The position numbers and the translations under genes are program-made. The notes beneath the pieces were generated by a model. That model searched no databases. It was not told the DNA's origin and saw nothing but the letters and a program-made list of their open reading frames with translations. Below are positions 10,512 to 23,392 of a stretch of 64,000 bases of DNA, piece by piece. The DNA comes from Linnemannia elongata (lineage: Eukaryota; Mortierellomycota; Mortierellomycetes; Mortierellales; Mortierellaceae): the NCBI GenBank assembly GCA_036320915.1, contig JAXBDG010000016.1, forward strand, positions 1,508,758 to 1,572,757, in the 5' to 3' direction. Position 1 is the stretch's first letter; each line of letters begins with the position of its first letter.

Positions 10512-11704
10512 AAACCCACCACACCCAGGATAACCAACCACTCACCCATTCGCACAAACAACATAATTCAGTCGACGGATCGCTTGGACACTACGCAGAC
10601 ATTTTTCTTGATAAGGCGATAGGAAGTGAGACCCTCAGAAACGAGATCGTACTTTTTCAGTATTATCGCCACTATACTAGTTGAACTTGCAATAAACAAC
10701 AGATCCCACAAACCGATTGCATGCTGAGTGATTGCACAGTGCAAGAGAAGCAAGAGTCATTACAGTATCAAGAAGTAGATTTTCCATGGCGTAAGGAATA
10801 CAAAACAGACAGATTGTAGGATCATCAGTGGTGCTTTTGTGCTGTTGGACAGGGAGATACAGGATGACATGTTCGGACACAGAGAGAGACAGAGAGAGAG
10901 AGAGAAAGTGACATTGTGAAATGGACCCAGCAACGGACAGTGAGTTGGGCAGCGTGAGCGAGGATCAGATGGATGGTGATTGGAGAGTGTATAGCAGCCC
11001 TTCCCCCTGAAGAAGTATTTTTATGTTCCATATTCCACAACATCCTTGTAGGAGACGGACACATGGACATAATGGGTACAAGGGACAAAGCAAGAAGGTC
11101 GACAGGGGTTAATGCCTCTGAGTTGTAAATGAAAACGAAAAGGAAGAAGCGAACGGACAACAGACAGGGCGAGAAGCTAGCCTTGTACTTGCGAACCAAT
11201 TCTCGTTCATGTAGCCCCGTCCTTTGTGCCCATGCCCCTTTTTTGTCATCCTTGATTTTGATTCGACTGACTTGCTTCTTTTCGCGTATAGAGCGAACGA
11301 ACAAACGAACAACAGAGATTGAAACGCTTCGAAGCTTGGACCTCACCCTCTGTTCTTTACTTCTTTTTCCTTTTCAACCCATGCAACACTAACTGCCCCT
11401 TCTTTCCTTCCTCTTTTTCTTTTACTTTCTTCTCCTTCTTCTTCTTCTTCACTCTTTCCTTCTTCCTCCCTTTCTCCCATTCACCCCGACAAAGAAGAAA
11501 GAAGAAAAGCACATCCTCCCTCCATTCCCAACACTCAAAAAAGTACGCGCGCGTGCTCTCAAAACATACATACCCTTCCTTTTTGTTTCTCCCTCTCCAC
11601 ATCCTTGTCTCCCTCTTACTTTTTCTAGTTCCCACGAACTACATACACATACTTTTCTTTCCCTACTCTGTCCGATCGACACCTTCCCTCAGAACAATCG
11701 ACAA
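10512..11704. other. Intergenic region, pyrimidine-rich promoter of the lectin gene
   Basis: No gene recognised. The first part holds the 3' flank of RPA3 and a short (GA)n run near 10884-10904. From about 11340 the plus strand becomes strongly pyrimidine-rich up to the next start codon, a common arrangement before fungal genes. Open frames on both strands are compositional. Confidence 0.45.
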
Positions 11705-14261
11705 ATGAGGACAACGACATTCTTCCTCCCAGTAGTCTTCCTCTCATCAGCCCTGGCCTGGGGTCGGGACGGAGGCAACGGCAGCGGCAATACAAAGTCG
11801 TCTATCAACAACAATAACCAGGAATTTGCGTTGCCTGCCGAGAATCGTCGTTATGATTACAAGCAATCGTTGAAGAAGCCCTTTACTTATAATGGCGCCA
11901 TGCCCTTCTGGGGCAACCACGGCAGTAAGTTCTTTTGCTTGTCGCCTTGTTTATTAGAATTTTGGTTGTATATATGAAACAGGACATAGGAAAGTCTCGC
12001 ATTCATTATCCATTGACCTGGAAGAGGCAGCCATTGAGAGTGGAAAACACGCTTCTTTGTTGAACTCATTGACAAAGGAGAAGGAGGAGTAGAAAGAGTA
12101 TTCGCACGAACAAGGAGCGCCCTCCTTTGAACATATTCACCCTGAGAAACAACTCTAACCCTTTCAACCCCTTTTCTCTTCTTCCTTTTCTCTTCCTCCT
12201 TTTCATCCCTTTTCTATATTTTACTTCATTTGTCTGCCCCTTTCTAACTAATAACAGACAGCTTTGTGGCATCGGACTTTGTGAGATTGGCGCCATCGGT
12301 CCCGGGACTCAAGGGCTCAGTCTGGAGACAGACACCAAACGAGTACAAGGAATGGGAGGTCGAGTTTCAGTTCAAGGCCTTTGGACAGGGTCAAGTCGGA
12401 GGCAGGGGACTTGCGTTTTGGTACACTCAGGAGCGTGCTATTGAAGGAAACGTTTTTGGTAGCAAGGACCAGTGGAGGGGACTTGGCGTCTTCTTGGACA
12501 CCGCCGATCCCGCCAACCAAGTGAGTCCAGCTCCTCCTTTGTCTTTTTTTGTTCCTTGTATCTACCCTTTGTTGTTTTCAATGCTCATCTACCAATTGAG
12601 CATGGAAGACCATACTAATAAGGTCCCTTGTCCCCTTCCTTCCAATAGAGAAACAACCCAGTCATATACGGGATAATGAATGATGGCACAAAGCCCTTCC
12701 CAGCCAACCCAACAGCAAATACCAACAGCTTTGGCGGATGTCTGCGCGACTACAAAAATACCCACTTCCCTGTCGTTGTCCGCGTCTCCTACATCGGCGG
12801 TATCCTCAAGGTCTCGACCGACACTCATTCCAGGGGCAAGAAGATGATACCCTGTTTTGAACAAAAGGACCTCGATCTCCCCGTTGGATACCACTTTGGC
12901 TTCTCTGTAAGGCGTTCTTCTCTTGTTCTTGTTCATTCGTCTTTCTTTTTATTTGTTTATTTTGGATTAGTTGTGCTTCGTTTGTTTGTTAGTTTGTTTG
13001 TGCATGCACGGGCAATTATCCCTCACTCCCTTTGCCCCCTTATCACAAAAATTTCAGCCAACGAGGGCTTGACACCGCATCGGCCGCATCAACACCGTCA
13101 TCCACTACTCCATTCCACTCGCCTGCACACCAACAACCACCCCTGGAGCGACCAAATAAGAACTAGTGCGACCTCTTCTCACCTGTGGATGAACCTCTTA
13201 CTAATATGACTCCTCATGTTGAACTTGACGGCAATTAGGCCCAGGCAGCGGACCACGGAAACCCTGATGACCATGATCTCTACGCGTTTGAAGTCTACGA
13301 GGCCAATCCTCCCAAGAAGGAAAAGGTACACCTGTCCTTCTCACTCTCTCCCTCTCTCCACGTCTGGTCAAACGTCTGTTCCCCATATATCAAGTCTCTT
13401 TGCCCCCATGTGCTCTCCCTTTGTGTCTGTACTCGAACGCCATTTGACTTGCCTTCTAACCTTATTTTTCGCTTTCTTCATCCATATCGCCACTTTTTTC
13501 TACATATATGTCTACACTAGGCACCGCTGAGACCACATGAGGCAGAGATGAAGAAAAAGGGCGAGGAGGTCAAGGTCGACCTTGCCGACCAGGCTGCGTT
13601 TGAAGAAGTGCAAAAGATTGTCGAGGAGCAGGAAGCTAAACTCAAGGAAGAGACTGAAGGCACCGGCAACCTCTCTCCCGTAAGTCATTTTTTTTCTCGC
13701 CACTTTGTTATTTGTGCCTTATTGTTTCTTTTTGTACGTTGTTGAAATGACGGATTGACTGACAAATGCTGTTACCTATTGTGTTATGGTAACTAGGCGC
13801 AAGTGGCGGCGACAGTGGGCGATACTCAGTACAGGATCATCGAATCGCTCAACAGCATCCACAACAAACTCGAGACCCTGGGCGCACCAATGCAACCTCC
13901 AGAATCGTCCGCAAAATCCCTTGAGGACATCAACCACAAAATTAACTCCATGGCAGCCTCCCTGCACGCAATGGAATCTGTCGTCCAGGGACTCGTCGAC
14001 CATATCATGGCCCAAGGCGGGATTGCATCGGGTCCGGATATTTCTAAGGTGTTGAAGGAGGAGCTGTCGAATTTGAATGCGAAGATGGAGGATATGGATT
14101 CGAGACAGTCGTTCCAGCATCGGCTGACTCAGAATCGGCTTGTGAATTCGACTTCTTGGGTGAGTTATGTAGTATTCTTGATACTTGTGCAAGTTGTGGC
14201 GGTTTCTGCGTACACTTGGTACAAAAAGCGTTTAGAGATGAACGAGAAAAAGTTCTTGTAG
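11705..14261 (+). CDS. L-type lectin cargo receptor, ERGIC-53/EMP47-like (483 aa)
   Basis: Six exons: 11705-11924, 12258-12520, 12649-12906, 13239-13325, 13521-13679 and 13797-14261, all with GT-AG introns and matching phases. A signal peptide (residues 1-19, ending ALA) is followed by an L-type lectin domain at about residues 48-300: FTYNGAMPFWGNHG, SFVASDFVRLAPSVPGLKGS, GLAFWYT, GLGVFLDT and GIMNDGTKPF, including the Asp and Asn positions used for Ca2+ and mannose. A coiled-coil stalk follows, then a membrane helix at about 449-471 and a short cytosolic tail ending EKKFL, a di-lysine COPI retrieval signal. This is a type I membrane receptor cycling between ER and Golgi that carries N-glycosylated cargo. 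The fourth exon supplies the final lectin strand (DDHDLYAFEVYE). Confidence 0.92.
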
Positions 14262-14600
14262 CGGGTGATTTTATTCCCTCTGTTTTGTTCTCTACCCCTC
14301 TTTCTCTGTTGATGTTGTTCTTCTAGTGTTTTTTTTTTTCTTTTTTCTGTAGCTGTCTTATCTCTTAGTCTGTTCACTATTTTGTTCATAAAAAAATAAG
14401 AACCACCATTGACTATGAGGAACGTTATGTGTGCAAAAAAAAAAAGTACTATTGGCCTTTTTTTATTGCAGGTAATGTACAACAGTGTATAGGTAATGAT
14501 ACAAGGCAAGGAGGAGAACAAAAAAGAAATCAAGATTGTCGTAGGTATACAAGGTTATGAATGTGTGTGTAGGAAAAGGAACAAGGTAAAGCGAAAAAAG

Positions 14601-14631
<31 letters not shown>

Positions 14632-14646
14632 TATCGGGTTCAAAGG
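14262..14646. other. Convergent 3' flanks with a poly(A) tract
   Basis: Space between the stop codons of two converging genes. It holds T-rich and A-rich runs, including an A tract of about 30 nt ending near 14629. No gene is seen. Confidence 0.5.
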
Positions 14647-17600
14647 TTAATTCTCTCCGGCCCGAGCGAGCTCCTGCTGTGCAAGACGGAGGCGCTCAAT
14701 CTCCGATGTCATGCTCATCACATTCGGTGTAGCTGTTGAGGTCGAAGACCAAGACGAAGACGAAGCGACAGCGGAAGAAGGATAAGAAGTAGGCGGCATT
14801 CGGGCAGCAGTAGCTCCAGCGCGAGCAATGTCCTGCTGAGCGAGACGGAGGAGCTCAATCTCCGAGGTTACGCTCGTCACCCTCGCTGCAGTCGTCAAGG
14901 AAGTCAAAGACGAGGCGATAGAGGAAGAAGAAGAGAGAGGAGGCGCCACTCTTGTAGCAGAAGCAATAGCCTGCTGTTGCGCGTGACGAAGTAGCTCAAT
15001 CTCCGAGGTCCTGTTACCTACAGCACTCGTCGTCATTGTTGGCGCCGACAATGACGGCATCGACGAGGATGTAGATGTGGAGGCACCAGGTGTAGAAAGT
15101 TCCAGTCGTGCTGGACGGACCTGCACGATATTAGAGCTCCCACTCGTCGCGGTAGTATTAGAAGGTGGTGCTGCTGCTGCTGGAGCTGATGATCCTGAAG
15201 AAGACAACGGCAACCTTTCCAAATAGTTCCGTACCCTCCAGAAGGGCTCCATCTCGTCCGGGATCCTGAGCGGGTTGCTGATGAACGGCCATCCACTCTC
15301 CTCCGTCGTTGTCGTCGTCGTGGCCGTTGCTGTAGTTAGTGTATCATTTTCTGCTCCAGGAGTGAGGAAAGGGCTTCCATCCCCATCTGTGGGAGGATGG
15401 CCCATAGGGTACTCAATAGCAGAATCAAATGCGGAACCATACGTCATGGGGTTGTTGGACGTTGCCGTTCGGATGTAGTATTCTCCTGGGTCACAATCCC
15501 AAATTGGGTAGAAGCGTCTCTCAAGGGCTGCAAGAGTTGCCGGGCTCGTCAGGTCTGTTGAGTTTCCTGTTCCTGTTCCTTTTGCTGTTTCTGCTGGTGA
15601 CATGGATAATGCAGGTGTAGGAGCTGACGCCAATGACGACTCTGGAGAAGTGGCTGCTGCCGTCGCGGCACTCTGTTGGGATTCTTCCCGCTCACGCTGT
15701 CGCTCCCGCCTGGCATTCTCCGCCCTGACACGAATCTTCTCCCGATGTTGCTTCGACAGAACGGTATCAATCTCTGCGAGACGTTTTGTCAACTCTGCTC
15801 GCTGCAGCTCACACCCCATCGAAACCATCTTCTTCTCCAGCCCACCCATCAATGTCCGAAGTATCGTGCACGCTCGGGGGCTCAGACCCTGCGCCTTGCT
15901 ACCGAGGTCCTTGTGAGAAAACATGGATCCCAGGAACTGGTTCACTTCGTAGTATGCCAGTTTATCCCTCGCCAATGCCTCTGAAGCCTCGTCGACTTGG
16001 GTGCTCGTTTTACTCTGGCTCATTGCTGATGACGACGATGCCGTAGATGACGAAAATGCACCTCCGATGACTCGAGCTCCAGAAGACATGAGTGATGCCG
16101 TTGTTGCTGTCGTCGCCACGGTAGGAGGCTTGGCAGTGGAGGCGGATGGGATGGCGCGCAAAATTGAATGTCCACTGAGGGCAATCTTACCATCAGCGTC
16201 CAGACTATGCAGAATGTTGACATCCTTGCGATTCCTCTCATTCGACCTCAATCGAGCCTCGTCCATCTCGTTGTAGAGGCTGGGGACCTGAAGATAGTGC
16301 TTGTTCGTGTAGTCGTTCTTCCCGTAGTATGCAACTCGCGCCCGATCCAGTACTTGCTTCGACGCCAATTGGAAGCCCTGGAAGAGGAAGTTTAGAAATA
16401 TTTTATGAGTCAGTTTACATTTTTTTTTTTTCGGTTCGCCGACTATGCGAGAACGACAATAAATAACAGCGTATGCTTACCCGTCGAAAGTAGAGATCCA
16501 TGCGGAGCCGCTTGGACTCGATGGGCTGCTTCCTGAGCATCCGGATCGAGTAATTAAGTTTCTCCTGTGAGAACAAATCTTCCATCGCAATATTTTTCTG
16601 AGGTCGGTGCCAAACATCCGGCAAAGGCTGCGAGTGCTGTCCATAGTCTGGCTGTGTTGTGGCCTGCGGCTTTGGCGATGGGTGATTCTCATAAGGGAAG
16701 GCAGATTGGAGGTAGGGATACTCCAAGGGTGGGACAGGTGCCGGAAAGGTGTATTTGATCCTAACTCTGTGCTTCTTGACTTTCCTGCTGCGTTTGCCAT
16801 CAACGACCTTGTTTAGCCTGGCGCCATCTGCTTTACCGGAGGGTCCTGGGGTGATTGATTGACTACGACGGTTGTCATCCGAATCGTCGTTATCTTCTGA
16901 GTCCGATGCGTCGTCGGACTGAGTCTCGTCGTCAGAGCCGTGTTCTTGGGGTTGTTTTGCCTGCGTATCCACCTGATTGTTGCCCTGTTCGCCAGTCTCA
17001 TTATTGTTTGACGATGGTGTTTGCTGTTGTTCCTGGGTGTTCGTTTCTCCTGCTGACTTTTCTGCAGTTACCGATTCGGTTGCAGAATTAGTGTCTAGGT
17101 CGGGATTATCACGAATAGGCTTCATCCTCGCATAATCATCGCTGATCATCTTGTCGAGTTCTTCAGGCGCCAAAACATCAACCCTCGGTGGTGGCGGAGG
17201 AAAATCCCATAGAAAAGTGGAGCTGTTGTAGGTAGGAATGCGGTCTTGGAAACAATCGTGCCAACGACGTGAATCCTTGAAGGCGAGTTCGTTGCTGGTC
17301 CTGAGAAGCTTGAGACCGCTTTCTGGGGGTGGTGGGGGGAGGGCGTCAGTCGGTTTAGGTTTCCGGGGCTTGTAAGGCCCCCGAGGGCCACGGGCTACGA
17401 ATGGTCGACGGGGGGTTTTTTTGCCTTGTGTTGTTGGTTTTTCTGATGGTGTTACTGTTGGTTCGGTGGATGTGCTGGCTGAGTGGACGACGAGAGTTGC
17501 GTCTGTGTTGGTGCTGGTGGTGGTGATGCTGGTGCTGGCAAGAACTGGTTCGCTGTTGGTTGTGCCCTCAGTTGTGCCGTCCGTATTATTTTGTTCTAGT

Positions 17601-17848
17601 GGTACATCTGGAACAGGCTGAAGGGTAGCCCTCTTGGCAGACGAAGCACGCGGCTTCTTAGTAGGTCGCTCGTCCTGGGCATCAGTAATGGGATCCCTGT
17701 CTGCTGTTGTTGCTGCTGATGGACTTTGTCGTCGTGTTGTTGTTGTTGTTGTTGTCATGGGTGGTGCTGTGAATGTAGTCGTTGTGGGAGCATCACCAGC
17801 AGGGTTTGCGGAAGTAACGGATCCGGCAGCGCGCCTCTTTGGAGGCAT
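14647..17848 (-). CDS. Large low-complexity, probably nuclear protein (1032 aa), function unknown
   Basis: Two exons: 17848-16481 and 16377-14647, with a 103-bp GT-AG intron (donor GTAAGC, acceptor TTCCAG) in phase 0. The N-terminal half is Thr/Ser-rich and basic, with an AT-hook-like stretch (RGPRGPYKPRKPKP, about residues 153-166), an acidic run (DDETQSDDASDSEDNDDSDD) and KRSRKVKKHRVR. The ordered core spans the intron: PDVWHRPQKNIAMEDLFSQE, then LRMDLYFRRGFQLASKQVLD. That core is likely the conserved domain, but I do not recognise it. The last 150 residues contain three copies of a TSEIELLRLAQQxxARA motif separated by Ser-rich linkers. A chromatin or transcription role is a guess from composition. 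Confidence 0.75.
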
Positions 17849-18736
17849 GTTTGGAAGTCAAGAGAGATAGAAGGGACGGTTTGGGTGTATGTATGTAAGT
17901 ATGTATGTCTTTGTCTTTGTAGCGGTAGGCGGTGCAGCAGGTTCAGGGACGCGTTATTTTGGAGAAGGAGGTGCTGGAGGTGGAGAGGAGAGAGAAAGAA
18001 AGAACTTGGTGTTGTTGCTTTTGCTGCTTGCGTGCATCCCCCCATGAAAAAAATGCAAACAGGCAGTCAAAAAGTGACTGCTACTAGGATCACACTCACT
18101 CTCTCACTCCCTTGATCTAGTCCTGATGCTACACCACGATACAATGGTGCTTCTCTCGCTTTCACCCTTGACAAGACTGACGGCAACTTCAATCTCCACC
18201 CAGGCACTATTACTCCATCGTTAATGACTTTGCGTGTGTTAATGAGTTATGATAAATAACAAAAGGCGGTCGCTGTGGCAAGGATACCTCACGGGCAACA
18301 ACGAACCTCTCCTTCGCTGTAGCTGTAACCCGAATAGATAGCCTGGCGAAGGGCAATATGCAGTGAACGAAGCAATAGAGGGAAAGAGAAGAAGAAAAAA
18401 AAAGATTGTAGAAGAGAGAGGAGGGAGGGAGGATGGATCGGAAAGTAATACGTTGACGTCTTAAATATTAGATTCTTATTACCCTTAGCGCGGATACTTA
18501 TGCGTCTCCGGAAAAGGGAAGAAAATAAATAGACCTTGGCTCACTCACTCACTCACTCACTTTGCCTCTTCTCTCTCTCTCTCCCCTCCTCTCCCTACCC
18601 TTTCTTCTCTCCTTTTAATCCATTCATTTATCCATTCATTCATTCATTCATCACTCTTACAACAACGACACAAAAACAGAAATACAACGACAGCCAACAC
18701 AACCAACACCAAAAACAGACAACAACAAGCAACGCA
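17849..18736. other. Divergent promoter region
   Basis: Intergenic space between two divergently transcribed genes. It contains short repeats: GTATGTAAGTATGTATGT near 17889, (CACT)n near 18540-18560, a CT run, and (TTCA)n around 18630-18650 just before the plus-strand gene. No further gene is seen. Confidence 0.5.
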
Positions 18737-20346
18737 ATGAGGATATTCCTGGTGCCACTGTCGCGCAGAACTCACGCGTTGCATTGTCATTCAACGCTCG
18801 CTAAACCATCGACTTCCTACCTCAACAGGGCCACGGTCTTTGCCTCCAAGAAATGGGAAGGACTTGCTCAGGCCAAACCAGATTCTATGAAACGGAAGCT
18901 CTACAGTGCAGGGACGACCATGCTCGAGAAAATTGAGCACCGCGAGACTTTCTTCAAGGAGGTTCCTGCTAAGGAAGATGTCACCATTACCACCATGGTA
19001 CGCGTTATTCTTTTCTGTTTGTTTGCTTTTTATGCTATTTCAACCTGGACGATGCATTGTCGAATGCTTATCTTGCTCAAAAGAAAGGGATTGCAACAAG
19101 TCTTGGTGCTGGCGCTCTGTCAATTGAGTGAAAAAGACTCCGAACGCACTTCATGCCAAGATAGATAGAGAGTGGTAACCACCACTAAAATCACCCAGAA
19201 ATCATATATCTGACCGTGTTTTCTCACTACTTCTTCACATAGGTCCCGTTCATGTACCCGGCCTCATTGAAAGAGGCACAAGTCCATGCAGAGTTCAAGA
19301 CACTTGTCGACCAGAGGATTCCCTATCATCGCAAGTACATGATCTACTCTGCCATGTGGGTTCCTGTGACATCACTGTTCACAATTGTACCGCTTGTGCC
19401 CAACATTCCCTTCTTTTACAACGCCTATCGTCTCTGGAGTCACTGGAAAGGTACCCTTTTCTTGTTTTTTGTTTTGCTGTTGTAGAAGAATGGATAGCCT
19501 GTATTGATCAATTGAAAAGAGGGGAAAGGAGGGACGGAGGAAGGAAGAAGAAAGAATGGAAGGAAGGAAGGAAGGAAGAATTGAAGAGAAGTGTAGAAAT
19601 GGGAGACGAAAAGAAAAAAGCGAATATCAAAGTTAAAAGAAAAAGATAGAGATAGTAACGAAGAGAACGAGTGGCGATCCTCTTCTCTGATATTGTCATG
19701 GTTTTCTTGTCTGTTGCTCACACCGGTTTATTCCATTCGACATGCATATCAACGAAGCCAATAGTACTTCCTAACACATACTCTTCCTATTCAACAAAAC
19801 AAAACAGCGTACAATGGAGCGAAGCATTTGGACTTTTTGATCAAGAACAACTCTATTACGTTTGTGCCGAGTGAAGTACTGGATCTGGGGCTCCAACATG
19901 ATCCGCAATTCGCGGTGTACTTTACAGGATCTTACCAGTTGTCGAAAAAGAGACGGGCGCTCAAGAAACCAGTCGAACAGGATCCCAACAGCCCGATCAT
20001 TGCTGAATCCTCTGGAGAGTTGAGTCAGGATAAGGACAGCTTGTTGAAGGAGGATGAGAAGAAGGGTTCTTTGAGTGAAGGAGGAAAGGCAACACCACAA
20101 CGACCGTCCACTCTCTTGCCCAAGAAGAACGATCCTCTGTCGGTGACGGACCATGTGGCCTATGAAGGGTTCATTACGGATGCCGAGATTGAAAAGATAG
20201 CGTGGGCGTTTGAGGAGGCTGACAATCTGAAGAGAGAGCTGAGACGGGCGCGGTATCAAGAGGCGGCCAAGTATGTGAAGGACAACTTGATGAAGGGTGG
20301 ACCCCGTGGCGATGATTCCCCTAGACCTAAGAGTAAAGAGGAGTGA
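18737..20346 (+). CDS. Mitochondrial K+/H+ exchange-related protein (335 aa)
   Basis: Three exons: 18737-18997, 19243-19450 and 19808-20346, with GT-AG introns in phases 0 and 1. The N terminus (MRIFLVPLSRRTHALHCHST) is basic and hydroxylated without acidic residues, like a mitochondrial presequence. The core block, VPFMYPASLKEAQVHAEF then HRKYMIYSAMWVPVTSLFTI, VPNIPFFYNAYRLWSHWKA and GAKHLDFLI, matches the family of the yeast YDL183C-type protein (Mit_KHE1), linked to K+/H+ exchange in the inner membrane. Two hydrophobic segments lie around residues 115-145. The C-terminal third is charged. Family assignment is from the PNIPFFYNxYRxWSHWKA signature. Confidence 0.85.
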
Positions 20347-20615
20347 GAGTGGTGCCTCTCGCTCCCTATGATAGACAAAATACACATCGTTATTATCTCT
20401 TGTATGGTTGAAGGACTGCTTTGTACAGAGAGATGACTGAGAAGTAAACAATAAAGCAGTCATGAGCTCTTTTTTTTTCTTTTTTCTTTTTTTCTTTTTT
20501 TCTTTTTTTATTAACAGCCATCGGTCTCCAGTTGTGTGTTCTTTGTGCTTCTCTCTTCCACTTTGCCCACCGTACCCTTCGACCAGCACCCTCCCTCGCA
20601 GGCACCAACGACACC

Positions 20616-22800
20616 ATGACCTCCATCTACAACTTTAAGAAGATCACCCCCGTCCCCACCGGCGGTGACTTCCTTGACATCATCCTCTCAAAGACTCAGC
20701 GCAAGACTCCTACTGTACATACCTCTACTTTCTTTTTTAATTGCAGGAACATCGGAATGCAACCAAGAGGAACACTTGGAAACACCACACTCTAGAGGCA
20801 AGGATCATCCATGGCTAATCATCAACACAACTGTACCCCTTTTCACAACCCATCTTAGGTCATCCATGCCAACTTTGCTATCAGCCGTATCCGCAACTTT
20901 TATATGCGCAAGGTCAAGTTCACCCAGGAGAACTTTGACGAGCGTCTCAAGGGTATCCTCGACGAGTTCCCCAAGCTCGATGTAAGCACTCTTATTTGTT
21001 GGCTGGCATATACATTGGCTCTTCAATGACTACGAAGGCAAAGACCAAGGCACTAATTATCTAAAACACTCTCTTCACGGGACGAACAACTATAACCAAC
21101 AATTCAACAACAAACAGGATATTCACCCTTTCTACGCAGATTTGATGAACGTGCTTTATGACAAGGACCATTACAAGCTGGCGTTGGGACAGATGAACAC
21201 AGCTCGCCATTTGATCGACCAAGTCGGAAAGGACTACGTCCGTCTGCTCAAGTTTGGTGACTCGCTCTACCGTTGTAAGCAGCTCAAGAAGGCTGCCCTC
21301 GGAAGAATGGCCACCATCATGCGCCGTCAAAAAGACTCGCTCGCCTACTTGGAGCAAGTCCGCCAGCATTTGGCCCGTCTGCCCTCGATCGACCCCAACA
21401 CCCGCACCTTGCTCGTTTGTGGCTACCCCAACGTCGGAAAGTCGTCCTTCATGAACAAGATCACCCGCGCTGACGTCGATGTTCAGCCCTATGCTTTCAC
21501 CACCAAATCTCTCTTTGTCGGACATATGGATTACAAGTACCTGCGCTGGCAGGTCATCGACACCCCCGGTATCTTGGATCACCCCCTGGAGAACCGCAAC
21601 ACCATTGAGATGCAGTCCATCACTGCCCTCGCCCATTTGCGTTGCGCTGTTCTCTACTTTATCGATCTCTCGGAGCGCTGCGGATACAGCATCAAGGAAC
21701 AGGTATCCCTCTTCCACAGCATCAAGCCCCTCTTTGCCAACAAGCCTGTCATGCTCGTCATCAACAAAATTGACGCCATGAAGATCGAGGATATCAGCGT
21801 CGAAGACCGTGCTCTACTGGACAACATTGTCGACAATGACAACGTCGAGATGATGGGCATGTCCTGTTACACTGACGAGGGTGTCATGAACGTCAAGCAG
21901 TCTGCCTGCGACCGCCTCTTGCAGGCCCGTGTTGACTCAAAGATGAAGGGACACAAGATCAACGACATCCTCAACAAGATTCACTTGACTCAGCCCCAAC
22001 CCCGTGATGACAATCCCCGTCTGCCCTTCATCCCTGCTGGAGCCGAGAACAAGGCCAAGTACGACCCCAAGGATCCCAACCGTATCAGACTGGAACGCGA
22101 TCTGGAATCCGAGCAGGGTGGTGCTGGTGTGTTCAACGTCGATCTCAAGAAGAGATACCTGTTGGAGAACCCCGAATGGAAGTACGATGTCATTCCCGAG
22201 ATCTGGGAGGGCAAGAACGTTGCTGATTTCATCGATGCCGATATTCAGGAGCAGCTGGATGAGCTCGAGCGTGAGGAAGAGAGACTTGAAGCTGAAGGAT
22301 ACTACAAGTCTGAGGAGGAGGAGCTCGATTCGGAGGAGGAGGCATTGGAAGCTACCGCCAACGCCATTACGGAACACACCCGCCTTACTCGCATTGCGGC
22401 TCGTCTCAAGACCACCAAGAACCGCCCCACTTTGCCCAAGACTGCCATCAAGCGTACTGCAGGAGAGATGTCGGAGCACCTTGAGACCCTTGGATTGGAT
22501 GCTACAGAGGCTCGTGCCCGCAGCCGGGCACCCAAGCGTGCTCGTTCGGCCAGCCGAGGCGAGTCGATTGCACGGACGGCGTCGATGGCTCGTCCCGAGA
22601 CGAGCGTTGTTCGGGATCGTACGATGTCTGGAGTGCGCAATGTGAAGCAGAAGATGGAGTCGGAGAAGGTGCGCAAGCTGGCGCAGCGTACGCCCAACTT
22701 GTTTGCCAAGAGAGGAGAGTCGGACAGAGCTGTGCAGACCAAGATGCCCAAGCACTTGTTCTCGAACAAGCGCGGCAACGGCAAGACCGATTGGAGGTAA
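20616..22800 (+). CDS. NOG1: Nucleolar GTP-binding protein 1, NOG1 (634 aa)
   Basis: Three exons: 20616-20714, 20859-20981 and 21118-22800; both introns are GT-AG in phase 0. The protein opens [21 protein letters not shown], as in NOG1 orthologues, with a helical N-terminal bundle before an Obg-family GTPase domain. G1 is GYPNVGKS (176-183), G3 DTPG (222-225) and G4 NKID (290-293). The C-terminal region has the NOGCT-type stretch around [14 protein letters not shown] and a basic tail rich in [17 protein letters not shown]1 binds pre-60S ribosomal particles in the nucleolus and acts in late large-subunit maturation. The length equals the usual size of the family. Confidence 0.96.
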
Positions 22801-23392
22801 ATCCTCTCTTTCCTCTTGTCTTTCTCCTTCCCTTTCTTCTACCCTTTCTTGCTTTGTCTTTTGCACTTTTCTTTATTATTGTTATCATTTTACTTTTGCA
22901 TCGTTCATCATCATCATCGTACACAATAAACACCATTTACACATATATAAGGAGAGCGAGTTGAAAGTTCGGTTTGTGTATGTCATAGGCCCCCCTTTTA
23001 TTTGTGACAGACACAATGACACGCACATAAAACCACACAGTCGCGTTCTTTTATTTCAATTGGCATACGCCCTCCTCCGTCTTGATACGATTGGGAACCA
23101 ACCAGACTGACTGACTGACTGACTGACAGCAGACAAACAACAAAAGCTCACATGGCCACAAACGCACACATACACATATACATCACCCTCCTCCTTCCCT
23201 TTCATACACCCTTTGGAAAAAATGCCCATACAGGAATAGACACACCAGCCGACACATTTTTCTTTTTCTCCCTCCTCGTCTTTCTTCTTTTCCCTCTCTT
23301 CTTTTTCCGTCTCCTGCTTACAACACACTTCCTCTCCTCTTTCCCTTCTACTCATACTTGCAAAACCTATCTAAAACACAACGTTTATTTCA
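22801..23392. other. Intergenic region
   Basis: 3' flank of NOG1, then a short (GACT)n run near 23104-23127 and a pyrimidine-rich leader for the next gene. No gene recognised. Confidence 0.5.

Noticed and set aside
10825..11346. 173-codon minus-strand frame between RPA3 and the lectin gene
   Set aside because: No motif. It overlaps (GA)n and the pyrimidine-rich lectin promoter, and the opposite strand is equally open.
21937..22866. 309-codon frame antisense to NOG1
   Set aside because: Mirror of the strong codon bias of NOG1, with no independent motif.
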